Numbered from the stretch's first letter, positions 38,938-50,827 are shown. The stretch is 64,000 nt of DNA from Pectobacterium brasiliense (GCF_016950255.1 NZ_JACGFN010000001.1:2418001-2482000); one strand, 5' to 3'. The notes: generated by a model from the sequence alone, not told the origin. Program-made: numbers and translations.

Positions 38938-39045
38938 GACGAGCCTTTTCCGGCCTGTACTACACTTAATAGTCGAATACCGAATGAGACGGCAAGCATA
39001 GAAGGCTTGCCGTTGTTTTATCATCACTCACTAACGGGAGGATTT

Positions 39046-40041
39046 ATGGGACAACTGGTTGACGGCGTATGGCACGATACCTGGTATGAAACCAAATCTA
39101 CCGGCGGCCATTTTAAGCGTTCAGAATCCGCATTCCGCAACTGGGTAACGCCCGATGGCGCACCCGGCCTTACCGGCAAAGGTGGCTTTCCTGCCCAGTC
39201 CGGCCGTTATCATCTCTATGTTTCGCTTGCCTGCCCATGGGCGCACCGCACGCTGCTCATGCGGCAGTTGAAAGGGTTAACAGATCACATCGCCGTTTCG
39301 GTGGTTCATCCGCTCATGCTCGATCATGGCTGGACGTTCGGTACCGATTTTGAAGCCGCGACAGGTGACTCACTCTATCAGCACGAATTCCTCTACCAGC
39401 TCTACCTGCACGCCATGCCAGACTACAGCGGTCGGGTGACCGTGCCTGTCCTGTGGGATACTGAGCAGCACACCATTGTCAGTAACGAATCTGCCGATAT
39501 CATCCGCATGCTGAATAGCGCTTTCGATGGCGTGGGAGCAACGGCGGGAGATTATTACCCAGAAGCGTTACGCGCTCAGATTGACGAATTGAACGGCTGG
39601 ATTTACGACAAGGTCAACAACGGTGTGTACAAAGCCGGCTTTGCGACAAGCCAGTCAGCCTATGATGAATCTGCCACGACCGTTTTCTCCGCGCTCTCCG
39701 ATCTGGAAAGCATTCTGGCAAAACAGCGCTATCTGACGGGTGAGCAGTTAACCGAAGCCGACCTGCGGCTGTGGACGACGTTGATCCGTTTCGATCCGGT
39801 CTATCACACACATTTTAAATGCGATAAATATCGCCTGAGCGATTATCCAAATCTGTTCGGTTTTCTGCGTGATATTTATCAGATGCCCGGCATCGCCGAT
39901 ACCGTCGATATGGCGCATATTCGTCACCACTACTATCGTAGCCACGGCACGATTAATCCGCATGGCGTGATTTCGCTGGGTCCAGAGCAAGATCTGAACC
40001 AGCCTCACCATCGCGATAAGACGTTTGTCGATTTATACTAG
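39046..40041 (+). CDS. yqjG: Glutathionyl-hydroquinone reductase
   Basis: Xi-class glutathione transferase that reduces glutathionyl-hydroquinones to hydroquinones, using glutathione, in the cytoplasm. 331 residues from the ATG at 39046 behind GGGAGG (E. coli 328). The catalytic cysteine is in the CPWAHRT motif (about residue 63); the N-terminal thioredoxin-like domain continues to PVLWDTEQHTIVSNESADIIRMLN, and the helical C-terminal domain has NGWIYDKVNNGVYKAGFATSQ, RYLTGEQLTEADLRLWTTLIRFD and NPHGVISLGPEQD. Follows yqjF as in E. coli. Confidence 0.97.
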   Translation: MGQLVDGVWHDTWYETKSTGGHFKRSESAFRNWVTPDGAPGLTGKGGFPAQSGRYHLYVSLACPWAHRTLLMRQLKGLTDHIAVSVVHPLMLDHGWTFGTDFEAATGDSLYQHEFLYQLYLHAMPDYSGRVTVPVLWDTEQHTIVSNESADIIRMLNSAFDGVGATAGDYYPEALRAQIDELNGWIYDKVNNGVYKAGFATSQSAYDESATTVFSALSDLESILAKQRYLTGEQLTEADLRLWTTLIRFDPVYHTHFKCDKYRLSDYPNLFGFLRDIYQMPGIADTVDMAHIRHHYYRSHGTINPHGVISLGPEQDLNQPHHRDKTFVDLY

Positions 40042-40078
40042 GGTTTTGTCGATTTTCGCTAAGCAGTCGTGAAATAGA

Positions 40079-40108
40079 GCGGCAAGGTGCGGAACCACAC
40101 CTTGCCGC
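40079..40108. terminator. Hairpin between convergent yqjG and yhaJ
   Basis: An 11-pair stem (GCGGCAAGGTG with CACCTTGCCGC) and an eight-base loop. No good T run follows on either strand. Confidence 0.5.
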
Positions 40109-40123
40109 AAAAAAGCGCGGGAT

Positions 40124-41032
40124 TTAGGGCTGGTTCAACAGTTTCGGAATTTCACGCAGGAACCAGGACTTTGCCTCGCCCATGCTGTCTCGCCGCCAGG
40201 CCATAATGATCTGGCTTTCCATCTGATGCTCAGGCCCAATCACCAGCAAACGCCCTTCGGCAATATCTTGCGCAACCATCGGATAAGGCATGGTCGCGAC
40301 GCCTAATCCCGCCAACAGCGCACGTCGCTTATCATCCAGCGAACTCACCGTCAGACGTTGCTGTTTATCCAACAGCTGCACGGTCAGTACTGGGCGTTCT
40401 CGAGCGGTATCTGCCATCGCAATCCCACGGTATTTCACCCGAGTGGCATCCGACAGCGGTTCAGGCTCCTGATGAATCGGATGATCTGGGCTGGCGACAT
40501 AAACGTTATTCATTGTGTACAGCTTGCGGGTATTCATTTCAGAAGACGCGCGAAAATGCATGTCTGGCGCAATCACAATATCGGCACGCCCTTGCTCAAG
40601 ACGCTCCCACGCCCCCGCCAGCACTTCCGTCAGAATCGATACCTGCGTATTGGCTTTGAGCGCCAGTTTATCGATTAACGGGAAAATTCGCTGAGTAGGA
40701 ATTAGCGCTTCCGTCACAATCGTCAGATGCGTTTCCCAACCGCGCGCCAGCGCTTCTGCATCCGTCGTGAGCTTATCTGCTGCTTCCAGCAGGATACGTC
40801 CGCGTTCCAGCAGCATCCGCCCGACATTCGTGAATTTAGTACGATGCCCGGAACGATCGAACAGCACCACATCTAACTCTTCTTCCAGTTTCTGCATGGT
40901 ATAACTCAGTGCCGAAGGCACCCTACCCAGCTCGTCTGCCGCAGCGGCAAAGCTGCCACGGCGATCGATCGCATCCATCACCCTCAACGCTTCCAGCGTC
41001 AATGCTCGTTCTTTCGCCATCTTCGTACTCAT
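40124..41032 (-). CDS. yhaJ: LysR-family regulator YhaJ
   Basis: 302-residue LysR protein; the conserved start may be the ATG four codons in (41020), as E. coli YhaJ begins MAKERALTLEALRV. Helix-turn-helix FAAAADELGRVPSALSYTMQKLEEELDVVLFDRSG at about 26-65 and effector domain with AGAWERLEQGRADIVIAP and RRALLAGLGVATMPYPMV. In E. coli YhaJ senses aromatic breakdown products and activates yqjF and other genes, which here lie just upstream. It is divergent from yhaK, about 100 bp apart. Confidence 0.93.
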   Translation of the reverse strand: MSTKMAKERALTLEALRVMDAIDRRGSFAAAADELGRVPSALSYTMQKLEEELDVVLFDRSGHRTKFTNVGRMLLERGRILLEAADKLTTDAEALARGWETHLTIVTEALIPTQRIFPLIDKLALKANTQVSILTEVLAGAWERLEQGRADIVIAPDMHFRASSEMNTRKLYTMNNVYVASPDHPIHQEPEPLSDATRVKYRGIAMADTARERPVLTVQLLDKQQRLTVSSLDDKRRALLAGLGVATMPYPMVAQDIAEGRLLVIGPEHQMESQIIMAWRRDSMGEAKSWFLREIPKLLNQP

Positions 41033-41132
41033 TCAGGAATTTTGAACATACCCACCAGATTAACTAGCTAACAATCCAACGTCCACACAATTACTATCAG
41101 TTCAATAAATAATTCTCTGGGGGATAACAATT

Positions 41133-41831
41133 ATGATCACACGAAGAGCAGCGGGACAATGCGGCCAGGCCGACTATGGCTGGTTGCAGGCACGCTATAC
41201 CTTTTCTTTTGGTCACTATTTTGACCCACAGCTGCTGGGCTACGCGTCTCTGCGCGTGCTCAATCAGGAAGTATTAGCACCGGGGGCATCATTCCAGCCG
41301 CGAACCTACCCACGGGTTGATATTCTGAACATTATTCTTCAGGGTGAAGCGGAATACCGCGACAGCAACGGCGGCCACATTCAGGCCAAAGCCGGAGATG
41401 TGCTGCTGCTCTCCACGCAGCCAAACGTCAGTTATAGCGAACACAATACCAACGCCAATAAGCCGCTGACGCGGCTGCAATTATGGTTGAATGCCTGCCA
41501 GACTCGCGAAAACAGCCCGTTGCAGCGCATGGAGCTGAGTTCAGTAAACCATACCCTGCTCGCCTCACCGGAAGGTGAACACAATAGCCTGCAACTGCGC
41601 CAGCAGGTTTGGATTCATCATGTCGATCTCCAGCAGAATGAGCAAAGCACAATTGCGCTACGGGGAAATCAGGCGTATCTCCAGCTGATTCACGGTTCAA
41701 TGGCGGTAAAAGGCAATCAGAACAGTGAAACACTGCACTGCGGCGACGGAGCCTTCATTAAGGAAGAAACAGCGTTGACGCTACAGGCGGAGTCGCCTTT
41801 GCGGGCGCTGCTCATCGATCTGGTCGTGTAG
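41133..41831 (+). CDS. yhaK: Pirin-like protein YhaK
   Basis: 232 residues (E. coli 233), a bicupin of the pirin family. RYTFSFGHYFDPQLLGYASLRVLNQEVLAPG is the N-terminal cupin signature, with the following PRTYPRVDILNIILQGEAEYRDS and AGDVLLLSTQPNVSYSEHN. In E. coli YhaK lacks the full metal site and has a reactive cysteine thought to sense oxidants; here the aligned pattern FGHYFDP is kept. It is divergent from yhaJ, its likely regulator. This gene marks the end of the first E. coli-collinear block. Confidence 0.95.
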   Translation: MITRRAAGQCGQADYGWLQARYTFSFGHYFDPQLLGYASLRVLNQEVLAPGASFQPRTYPRVDILNIILQGEAEYRDSNGGHIQAKAGDVLLLSTQPNVSYSEHNTNANKPLTRLQLWLNACQTRENSPLQRMELSSVNHTLLASPEGEHNSLQLRQQVWIHHVDLQQNEQSTIALRGNQAYLQLIHGSMAVKGNQNSETLHCGDGAFIKEETALTLQAESPLRALLIDLVV

Positions 41832-41894
41832 CGCTTCTGTCCGTTTTTTTGCAGGACTTCTGTTCGTTGTTTTACAGGAAGTGGTTTTCGCAGG

Positions 41895-41920
41895 AAAACG
41901 CCGCCAGTTCGGCGTTTTTA
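41895..41920 (+). terminator. Terminator after yhaK
   Basis: AACGCCG/CGGCGTT stem extended by A/T pairs, followed by TTTTATT. Confidence 0.8.
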
Positions 41921-41969
41921 TTCAGTCATGGTAAGATATCCGTCTTGTTCCTCAATGCGTCAGGGTGAT

Positions 41970-42485
41970 ATGACAATGGATTCAACCAAACAGGACAAAC
42001 TTCTTGCCCAGGCTGAACAGATTTGTCAGCAGCGCGCTGTGCGTCTCACGCCACAGCGGTTAGAGGTTTTACGCCTTATGGCACAGCAGTCTGGTGCTAT
42101 CAGCGCTTATGACCTGCTGGACCTGCTGCGCGTTTCCGAACCTCAGGCAAAACCGCCGACCGTCTACCGCGCGCTGGATTTTCTGCTGGAACAAGGCTTC
42201 ATTCATCGCGTCGAATCAAACAACAGCTACGTGCTGTGCCACCATATCGAAGACCACAGCCACACATCCGCCCTTTTCATCTGTGACCGCTGCGGACAAG
42301 TTACAGAACGTCAAACCGAAGGTGTGGAAGAAACGCTGCGTAGTCTGGCGCAACAGTCGGGATTTACGCTGCATCACAGCGTGGTGGAAGCACACGGGTT
42401 GTGCGGAGGTTGTCAGGAAGTTGCATCATGCAAGCAGCCGGATCATTGCGATCACGACCATACTGTTCCGATTAAAAAACGATAG
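41970..42485 (+). CDS. zur: Zinc uptake regulator Zur (Fur family)
   Basis: Zn2+-dependent repressor of znuABC and related genes. I use the ATG at 41970 (AGGG ribosome site), which gives 171 residues, the E. coli length; a second ATG two codons on is also possible. The winged helix is VRLTPQRLEVLRLMAQQSGAISAYDLLDLL, followed by PPTVYRALDFLLEQGFIHRVES. Zinc-binding cysteines are in FICDRCGQVTE and CGGCQEVASC; HHIEDHSHTSALF holds the histidine site. It stands at the junction between the two E. coli-like blocks, next to yjbJ as in E. coli. Confidence 0.96.
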   Translation: MTMDSTKQDKLLAQAEQICQQRAVRLTPQRLEVLRLMAQQSGAISAYDLLDLLRVSEPQAKPPTVYRALDFLLEQGFIHRVESNNSYVLCHHIEDHSHTSALFICDRCGQVTERQTEGVEETLRSLAQQSGFTLHHSVVEAHGLCGGCQEVASCKQPDHCDHDHTVPIKKR

Positions 42486-42507
42486 CCCAAGGGCTATCGT
42501 TTTTTCT
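42478..42507. terminator. Bidirectional terminator overlapping the zur stop codon
   Basis: AACGATAGCC and GGCTATCGTT arms with a CAAG loop, A-run before and T-run after, so both strands end in a T tract. The zur stop TAG (42483-42485) lies in the first arm. Confidence 0.9.
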
Positions 42508-42540
42508 GTGGAAAGACATCACCTTTGTTACCCGTGATAG

Positions 42541-42750
42541 CTACCAGTGATATTTGTGGTGCTCTTCCCAGTGTTTCACTTCTTTCTCTGCCGCTTCTTT
42601 TTCGTACCCGTAGCGCTCCTGGATTCTACCCACCAGTTGGTCACGTTTACCTTCGATGACCGTCAGATCGTCATCCGTTAATTTGCCCCATTGCTCTTTC
42701 GCTTTACCTTTAAACTGTTTCCAGTTACCGCTGGCTTGGTCTTTATTCAT
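42541..42750 (-). CDS. yjbJ: CsbD-family stress protein YjbJ
   Basis: 69 residues of the CsbD family, small abundant hydrophilic helical proteins induced in stationary phase and by osmotic stress. The signature NWKQFKGKAKEQWGKLTDDDL is at residues 9-29 (split here: NWKQFKGKAKEQWGKL then TDDDL), followed by the charged GKRDQLVGRIQERYGYEK; it ends HHKYHW. It is convergent with zur across a shared terminator. In E. coli the order is lexA-dinF-yjbJ-zur. Confidence 0.95.
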   Translation of the reverse strand: MNKDQASGNWKQFKGKAKEQWGKLTDDDLTVIEGKRDQLVGRIQERYGYEKEAAEKEVKHWEEHHKYHW

Positions 42751-43198
42751 GAGAATCTCCGTACCTTAGGTGAATTGCGCATAAAAAATCGTGACTACAG
42801 ACTTATGCGTCAGTTTCAGATAAATAGATTTATTCAGTAAGCAGCATCATAACTATATGAACCATGACGGTGCTCTTCGCCACTGTCTCCCTTGATTACC
42901 GGGCTATCTAAATGTGATGGCTAATGATCAATCGTCAAACGATCAATCAAGATAAAAATGCTTACCTTGATAAAAATTATAGTCGAATATTTTACTTAAC
43001 ATGAAAAATCAGGAATCCGTGACTGGAACGAACGTTGAGAAAGGGAAAATCACCGAAAAAAGCATTGAAAAAACAGAAGGATAATGAGGATAGTAGAAAA
43101 CGCGCGCGAAATGTAACTAAATATATATGACTAGCAGATTAACAGATAGAATATGATGCACTGACCCAGACGGACGAACAGTGCATCTCTGCGAATGG
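42751..43198. other. Gene-free AT-rich interval yjbJ-lexA (dinF absent)
   Basis: About 450 bp with no frame of credible length or ribosome site on either strand. The expected dinF gene is missing. The only structure seen is the hairpin behind lexA (43155-43187). Confidence 0.7.
43155..43187 (-). terminator. Possible terminator after lexA
   Basis: A nine-pair perfect stem (GATGCACTG with CAGTGCATC) 12 bases behind the lexA stop; only a poor T run (ATATTCT) on the minus strand. Confidence 0.55.
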
Positions 43199-43807
43199 TT
43201 AGCTCCAGTCGCTGTTACGAATCACGCCAACCGCTAAGCCTTCTATCGAAAAGCTTTGCTGACGTAGATCGACAACAATCGGGGCAAACTCTTCATTTTC
43301 AGCGAGGAGGTGTACCGTATTGCCCTGCTTTTTCAAGCGCTTCACCGTCACTTCATCGTCGATACGCGCGACGACAATCTGACCGTTACGCACATCTTCT
43401 GTTTTATGCACGGCCAGTAAATCGCCATCCATAATACCGATATCTTTCATCGACATGCCGCTCACCCGCAGCAAAAAATCAGCGCTGGGTTTGAACATCG
43501 CAGGGTCAACCTGATAGTGGCACTCGATATGCTCCTGTGCCAGCAGGGGTTCACCTGCGGCCACACGACCAACCAGAGGAATACCCGTCTCTTCTTCCAT
43601 CAGTAGACGAATACCACGAGACGCGCCCGATACAATTTCAATCACACCTTTACGCGCCAGCGCTTTCAGATGTTCTTCAGCCGCATTAGGAGAGCGAAAC
43701 CCCAGTTGTTGAGCAATTTCCGCACGCGTTGGCGGCATTCCGGTTTGCGCAATATGATCGCGGATCAGGTCATAAACCTGCTGCTGCCTTGCTGTTAATA
43801 CTTTCAT
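43199..43807 (-). CDS. lexA: SOS repressor LexA
   Basis: Represses DNA-damage genes and cleaves itself when RecA is activated. 202 residues from the ATG at 43807 ([15 protein letters not shown]), as in E. coli; upstream codons overlap the SOS boxes. All functional residues are in place: DNA-binding helix [22 protein letters not shown], cleavage site Ala84-Gly85 in RVAAGEP, catalytic Ser119 in RVSGMSM and Lys156 in EVTVKRL. Preceded by two SOS boxes for autorepression and not followed by dinF. Confidence 0.98.
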   Translation of the reverse strand: MKVLTARQQQVYDLIRDHIAQTGMPPTRAEIAQQLGFRSPNAAEEHLKALARKGVIEIVSGASRGIRLLMEEETGIPLVGRVAAGEPLLAQEHIECHYQVDPAMFKPSADFLLRVSGMSMKDIGIMDGDLLAVHKTEDVRNGQIVVARIDDEVTVKRLKKQGNTVHLLAENEEFAPIVVDLRQQSFSIEGLAVGVIRNSDWS

Positions 43808-43815
43808 TCCGCCCC

Positions 43816-43831
43816 CTGGTTGTTTATACAG
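43816..43831 (-). promoter_or_regulatory. SOS (LexA) box 2 of lexA
   Basis: On the minus strand CTGTATAAACAACCAG, the start-codon-proximal box. It keeps CTGT but its second half (CCAG) is one base off ACAG, as in E. coli. Confidence 0.85.
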
Positions 43832-43836
43832 TCTTG

Positions 43837-43852
43837 CTGTGAGTATATACAG
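43837..43852 (-). promoter_or_regulatory. SOS (LexA) box 1 of lexA
   Basis: On the minus strand CTGTATATACTCACAG, identical as remembered to the distal box of E. coli lexA. Confidence 0.93.
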
Positions 43853-43917
43853 GTAAGGCACAATTGGGAATGAAGATATCGGCAAAGCCTCTGACTTTTA
43901 CTCATTTATGCGTACCG

Positions 43918-44283
43918 TCAGGCAAAATGTTGCCAGAGGATGCTGCCCCACACGACAGCAGCTAACAAGATGGCAACAAAGACAGCGGCCGAGCCAATAT
44001 CTTTCGCCCGACCGGATAATTCGTGGTGCTCGAGACCAATGCGATCGACCACGGCTTCAATGGCGCTATTGGCCAGCTCAAACAGCATAATCAGTACCAC
44101 AGACCCAATCAGCAGGAGCTTCTCGACCAGCGTAACCGGCAGTAAACACGCGATGATGACGCCGACAATAGTCAGTATCGTTTCCTGACGAAATGCCGCC
44201 TCATGCTGCCACGCCTGCTTCAGTCCCTTAAAGGAATAACCGGTCGCCTTAATAATCCGGGTCATCCCCGTTGCTTTATTCAT
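43918..44283 (-). CDS. dgkA: Diacylglycerol kinase
   Basis: Small inner-membrane kinase that returns diacylglycerol to phosphatidic acid, using ATP. The 121 residues (E. coli 122) form three membrane helices. The signature [17 protein letters not shown] contains the catalytic glutamate and asparagine, followed by the cytoplasmic [33 protein letters not shown] is the first core segment. It is divergent from plsB, about 130 bp between starts, as in E. coli, and it lies next to lexA. Confidence 0.97.
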   Translation of the reverse strand: MNKATGMTRIIKATGYSFKGLKQAWQHEAAFRQETILTIVGVIIACLLPVTLVEKLLLIGSVVLIMLFELANSAIEAVVDRIGLEHHELSGRAKDIGSAAVFVAILLAAVVWGSILWQHFA

Positions 44284-44410
44284 TTATCCTCCTCTATTTA
44301 TGCAAAATAGTTCGCATTTTAACGCGCTTACGTTGTCTCATCACCACAGATCTCCGGCGCAGTTTCTGGTATCCTTGCGGCGCATTGCTAACAAGAGGCT
44401 CCATGTTGTT

Positions 44411-46888
44411 ATGTCAGGTTGGCGTAAAATTTACTATAAATTATTGAATCTCCCACTGAAACTGCTGGTGAAGAGCAAAGTTATTCCCGCAGATCCGGTG
44501 GTCGAGCTGGGGTTAGATCCCTCACGTCCTATACTCTATGTTCTGCCTTATAACTCTCAGGCGGATCTCTTGACGCTACGAGCGAAATGCCTGGCATTGG
44601 GGCTACCCGATCCCTCGCAGTCGTTCGAATTCAATGGCGTCGAACTGCCTAGCCACGTCTTTATTAATGACGGGCCGCGCGTCTTCCGCTATTACGTTCC
44701 CAAGCAGAAATCCGTCAAGCTGTTCCACGACTATCTGGATTTGCATCGTGCCAATCCAGATTTAGACGTGCAGATGGTGCCGGTTTCTGTGATGTTTGGG
44801 CGTTCTCCGGGTCGGGAAGGCCACGCTCAGGCCGCACCACACCTGCGCTTGCTCAACGGTATCGAGAAATTCTTCGCCGTCCTGTGGCTAGGCCGCGACA
44901 GCTTTGTCCGCTTCTCCAGCCCGGTGTCGCTGCGCTATATGGCGACCGAGCATGGTACTGACAAAACCATAGCCCACAAACTGGCACGTGTCGCACGTAT
45001 GCACTTCTCCCGCCAACGCTTGGCGGCAGTTGGGCCGCGTTTGCCGGTGCGTCAGGAGCTATTTAACAAGCTGCTGGATTCCAAAGCGATCAAGAAAGCC
45101 GTAGACGATGAGGCGCGCAGTAAGAAGATTTCTACTGAGAAAGCGCAGCAGAACGCTATTGCGCTGATGGAAGAAATCGCCGCTGACTTCTCCTACGAAG
45201 CCGTGCGTCTATCGGATCGCGTATTGAGCTGGACGTGGAACCGCCTTTATCAGGGGATTAACGTCCACAACGCTGAACGCGTTCGCCAGCTGGCACAGGA
45301 TGGTCACGGTATTGTCTATGTGCCCTGCCACCGCAGCCACATGGATTATCTGCTGCTGTCCTACGTCCTGTACCATCAAGGCTTAGTGCCGCCGCACATC
45401 GCCGCCGGCATCAACCTGAATTTCTGGCCAGCAGGACCAATATTCCGCCGTCTTGGTGCGTTCTTTATTCGCCGTACCTTCAAAGGCAACAAACTGTATT
45501 CAACGATTTTCCGTGAATATCTGGGTGAGCTGTTTGCCCGCGGTTATTCGGTTGAATACTTCATGGAAGGCGGACGTTCACGCACGGGCCGTCTGTTAGA
45601 GCCGAAAACCGGTACGCTGGCGATGACCATTCAGGCCATGCTCAGAGGCGGCACACGACCTATCACGCTGGTACCGATTTATGTCGGCTACGAACATGTG
45701 ATGGAAGTCGGTACCTATGCGAAAGAGCTGCGCGGCGCGGTGAAGGAAAAAGAAGGCTTTATGCAGATGGTGCGCGGTTTGCGCAAACTGCGTAATCTCG
45801 GCCAAGGGTACGTGAACTTCGGTGAACCCCTCCCGTTGACAACCTATCTGAACCAGCATGTTCCGCAATGGCGTGACGCGATCGATCCGATTGAAGCACA
45901 GCGCCCAAGTTGGCTAACGCCGACGGTGCAGGATATCTCTATGGATATCATGGTGCGCATCAACAATTCTGCGGCAGCAAATGCGATGAACCTGTGCTCT
46001 ACGGCTTTATTAGCCTCGCGCCAGCGTTCACTGACGCGCGAACAAATGCATGAACAGCTGGATTGCTACCTCCAGCTGCTGCGCCAGGTGCCTTATCACA
46101 AAGATATTACGGCACCGAAGAAGACAGCGGATGAACTGCTGGAACACGCGCTGGGCATGAACAAGTTTGAAGTCGAGAAGGATAGCATTGGCGACATCAT
46201 CATTCTGCCGCGTGAGCAGGCGGTACTGATGACGTACTACCGCAATAACATCCAGCACCTGTTGGTCTTGCCGTCGCTGATCGCCAGCATCGTCATCCAC
46301 CATCGCCGGATTACGCTTGCCGACGTCGTGCGACAGATCGCGCTGATCTATCCGCTGCTGCAAGCTGAGCTGTTCCTGCACTATTCCAAAGAGCAGTTGC
46401 CGGACGTGCTGGAGACGCTGGCTAATGAACTGATTCGACAAGAGCTGCTGTGCAGCCGTGACGGTCAATTAGCCATCAATCCGCCACGCATCCGTACGCT
46501 GCAACTGCTGTCAGCAGGCGTGCGTGAAACGCTGCAACGCTATGCAATCACGCTGTCTTTACTGTGTGCGAACCCAGGGATCAATCGTGGAACGCTAGAG
46601 AAAGAAAGCCGGAACATGGCGCAGCGTCTGTCCGTTCTGCACGGTATCAACGCGCCGGAATTCTTTGATAAAGCCGTGTTCTCAACGCTGGTCGCGACCT
46701 TACGTACAGAAGGATATATCACCGACAGTGCGGAAGCGGCACAAGGCGATATCGTGGCAATCTACAATATCCTCGGCGATCTGATCACCCCGGAAGTGCG
46801 GTTGACCATTGAAAGCGCCAGCTCACCAGCTGAAATGGAAGCCAATAGTCAGGCAGTAGAAAAAGTGGAAGAGACAAAGCAGGATTAA
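44411..46888 (+). CDS. plsB: Glycerol-3-phosphate acyltransferase
   Basis: First step of phospholipid synthesis: acylates glycerol-3-phosphate at sn-1 at the inner membrane. 825 residues from the ATG at 44411 ([16 protein letters not shown]), the conserved start. An open frame reaching back to 44300 would enter the dgkA promoter region and is rejected. The acyltransferase signature HRSHMD (His307-Asp312) and the glycerol-phosphate-site [18 protein letters not shown] are present, with [20 protein letters not shown] between. The C-terminal tail is about 18 residues longer than in E. coli and acid-rich ([20 protein letters not shown]). Convergent with ubiA. Confidence 0.98.
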   Translation: MSGWRKIYYKLLNLPLKLLVKSKVIPADPVVELGLDPSRPILYVLPYNSQADLLTLRAKCLALGLPDPSQSFEFNGVELPSHVFINDGPRVFRYYVPKQKSVKLFHDYLDLHRANPDLDVQMVPVSVMFGRSPGREGHAQAAPHLRLLNGIEKFFAVLWLGRDSFVRFSSPVSLRYMATEHGTDKTIAHKLARVARMHFSRQRLAAVGPRLPVRQELFNKLLDSKAIKKAVDDEARSKKISTEKAQQNAIALMEEIAADFSYEAVRLSDRVLSWTWNRLYQGINVHNAERVRQLAQDGHGIVYVPCHRSHMDYLLLSYVLYHQGLVPPHIAAGINLNFWPAGPIFRRLGAFFIRRTFKGNKLYSTIFREYLGELFARGYSVEYFMEGGRSRTGRLLEPKTGTLAMTIQAMLRGGTRPITLVPIYVGYEHVMEVGTYAKELRGAVKEKEGFMQMVRGLRKLRNLGQGYVNFGEPLPLTTYLNQHVPQWRDAIDPIEAQRPSWLTPTVQDISMDIMVRINNSAAANAMNLCSTALLASRQRSLTREQMHEQLDCYLQLLRQVPYHKDITAPKKTADELLEHALGMNKFEVEKDSIGDIIILPREQAVLMTYYRNNIQHLLVLPSLIASIVIHHRRITLADVVRQIALIYPLLQAELFLHYSKEQLPDVLETLANELIRQELLCSRDGQLAINPPRIRTLQLLSAGVRETLQRYAITLSLLCANPGINRGTLEKESRNMAQRLSVLHGINAPEFFDKAVFSTLVATLRTEGYITDSAEAAQGDIVAIYNILGDLITPEVRLTIESASSPAEMEANSQAVEKVEETKQD

Positions 46889-46978
46889 CCGGACAGTCAC
46901 GGGAAAATGGCGGATAACATGCCGCCATCAAGCCGTGAATACATTTGGTATGACAAACACTTCTGAGCATTCCACCAT

Positions 46979-47010
46979 AAAAAAAGCAGCGAGAAATCGC
47001 TGCTTTTTTT
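46979..47010. terminator. Bidirectional terminator between plsB and ubiA
   Basis: AAAAAAAGCAGCGA, loop GAAA, and TCGCTGCTTTTTTT: a perfect 14-pair stem with a T run on either strand. Confidence 0.92.
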
Positions 47011-47027
47011 GTCTCTGTCGGTTCGCT

Positions 47028-47891
47028 CTATAGGCCAAACAGCACGCCAATAAATATCGCCATACCCGCGTATTTATTATTGTGAAAGGCTTTGAAACAG
47101 GCATCGCGTTCGCGCCCAGCAGTCAGGGTTTGCTGGTAAACAAACATCCCCGCAGCCACCAGCAGCGAAATGTAGTAGGGGGTTCCCAATCCGCTGATCT
47201 TTCCTAAAATCAGCAGCAGCGCCAGCATACTGAACTGCAGTAACCCGATAATGATATTGTCAAAGCGGCCAAATAGGATCGCGGTAGATTTCACGCCGAT
47301 CTTCAGGTCATCATCACGATCCACCATCGCATATTGGGTATCGTAGGCGACCGTCCAGCAAATATACGCGACAAACATCATCCAGCAGCTCGCTGGCAGG
47401 CTTTCACTCACCGCCGCATAAGCCATCGGTATTGACCAGCCAAACGCCGCGCCCAGAACAAACTGAGGAAGATGGCTGACCCGTTTCATAAACGGGTAGA
47501 CCCACGCCAAAACCAGCCCCGCAACGGACAGCCAGATCGTCATCTTATTCAGCGTCAGCACCAAGCCAAAAGCCAACAAAACCAGCACGACAAACAACAC
47601 TTTGGCCGCTCGCTCGCTCACCTCACCGCTGGGTAATGGGCGAGAAGCGGTACGTTTTACATGGCCGTCAAAATGGCGATCGGCATAATCATTGATGACG
47701 CAGCCCGCCGCACGCATCAAGAAAACGCCAGCGACAAAAACAAACAGCGTCCACGGTGCAGGTGCCCCGCCTCCCGCTAGCCACAGCGCCCATAGCGTTG
47801 GCCACAGCAGCAACAGAGAACCTATCGGTTTATCAATTCGCATCAAGCGACAATAAGCCAGCCATTTCCCTGCTGTAATACTTCTTTCCAA
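47028..47891 (-). CDS. ubiA: 4-hydroxybenzoate octaprenyltransferase
   Basis: Membrane prenyltransferase joining the polyprenyl tail to 4-hydroxybenzoate in ubiquinone synthesis. The 287 residues have about eight to nine membrane helices. The Mg2+-binding motifs are [16 protein letters not shown] (NDxxDxxxD) at about 70-85 and [21 protein letters not shown] (DxxxD type) at about 190-210. [19 protein letters not shown] is the conserved N-terminal segment. It follows ubiC by 34 bp, the E. coli ubiCA order. Confidence 0.97.
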   Translation of the reverse strand: MERSITAGKWLAYCRLMRIDKPIGSLLLLWPTLWALWLAGGGAPAPWTLFVFVAGVFLMRAAGCVINDYADRHFDGHVKRTASRPLPSGEVSERAAKVLFVVLVLLAFGLVLTLNKMTIWLSVAGLVLAWVYPFMKRVSHLPQFVLGAAFGWSIPMAYAAVSESLPASCWMMFVAYICWTVAYDTQYAMVDRDDDLKIGVKSTAILFGRFDNIIIGLLQFSMLALLLILGKISGLGTPYYISLLVAAGMFVYQQTLTAGRERDACFKAFHNNKYAGMAIFIGVLFGL

Positions 47892-47925
47892 GGATTTATC
47901 TCCTCAAATTACCTGCCAACCTTCA

Positions 47926-48435
47926 TCACCGGCTGAAATAAATCGGTGATTCCGGTAAGAAAAGCTCGGTCAACAGTAACGGATAACCCGAGACACACAG
48001 GCGGGAACGCCGCGCCCATAAGCCTTCACTGCATCCGGTATGAATATAGTCACGCGTCAGCGCCTTTTGCCCAAACAGGTAGCGGCCTAGCGGCTGATTG
48101 CCTATTTTCGTCAGGGCTGAATCCGTGCCGTCAAGCGTCTGTTGCGGAACAATGGTACGGCCAAAAAGCCAGGGACGATCGTCACCATACAGCACCACTT
48201 CACGCAGCCAGTAACGTTCACTGTACGGCAGCTGTTCGCGCTCTTCGCCCAGCGCCTGTGGCGTAATAAACGTCTCACTGCACAGGATGGTCTTCAGTTG
48301 GGCACAATATTTTTCAAGTCGCCGCGTCATGGAGCCGGTTTCCATCAGCCAGTCACCAATGTGCTCAGGTAATACCGAAGGGGGCTCAGTAAACCAGGAA
48401 ATAGAGCGCAGAAGCGTAGACGCATCGTCAGACAT
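47926..48435 (-). CDS. ubiC: Chorismate pyruvate-lyase
   Basis: Converts chorismate to 4-hydroxybenzoate and pyruvate, the first committed step of ubiquinone synthesis. 169 residues from the ATG at 48435 (MSDDASTLLRSI); longer frames upstream are not conserved. Family motifs: LLxxGSMTRRLE-like METGSMTRRLEKYC, RYWLREVVLYGDDRPWLFGRTIVP with the substrate-binding arginine, QPLGRYLF, and the C-terminal LWARRSRLCVSGYPLLLTELFLP with the conserved glutamate. First gene of ubiCA. Confidence 0.96.
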   Translation of the reverse strand: MSDDASTLLRSISWFTEPPSVLPEHIGDWLMETGSMTRRLEKYCAQLKTILCSETFITPQALGEEREQLPYSERYWLREVVLYGDDRPWLFGRTIVPQQTLDGTDSALTKIGNQPLGRYLFGQKALTRDYIHTGCSEGLWARRSRLCVSGYPLLLTELFLPESPIYFSR

Positions 48436-48582
48436 TGTCCCTACTCCGAACAGGGTTGTTTTGAATAAAAAGATATTCGTAAATAAAGTAACGCCGCCAT
48501 TGTAGCGCAGAATGCTTCCCCCGATAACACGCGATAAACGCATTCATCAACGATACGGCAACATTTCAGCAATGCAGTGCAT

Positions 48583-48620
48583 AAAAAAAGCACCACCCAG
48601 TCTCGCGACCAGATAGTGCT
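48583..48620 (-). terminator. Terminator of groESL
   Basis: On the minus strand AGCACTATCTGGTC, loop GCGA, and GACTGGGTGGTGCT pair fully (with G-T pairs) and are followed by seven T. Confidence 0.88.
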
Positions 48621-48698
48621 CTTTAAAGGACAGAAAGACGAGCTTCTGTAACCTGACTCCTGTCACCAGAAAATGGCTTCCGGCAACAAGGTGTCACA

Positions 48699-50348
<1,650 letters not shown>

Positions 50349-50390
50349 CTATTTCCCTCAAATTCTTTCAGTTCAGATGATTACGCGCAA

Positions 50391-50717
<327 letters not shown>

Positions 50718-50799
50718 TTAGGATAAACGCCGACTATGTCTTCATAACAACTATGTTTCATAACGATTATGCTTTTCATAATCGGCCTTGTGGTGTTCT

Positions 50800-50827
50800 A
50801 AGTGGGGGCGTTTCACCACCCTTCAAG
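50800..50827 (-). promoter_or_regulatory. Sigma-32 heat-shock promoter of groESL
   Basis: On the minus strand CTTGAA (50827-50822), 13-bp spacer, and CCCCCACTT (50808-50800), fitting the sigma-32 consensus CTTGAA-N13-15-CCCCATnT and close to the E. coli groE promoter. Confidence 0.88.

Noticed and set aside
44300..44410. N-terminal extension of PlsB by 37 residues
   Set aside because: The extra part is not like the conserved PlsB start and would overlap the dgkA-plsB promoter region; [16 protein letters not shown] is the known N-terminus.
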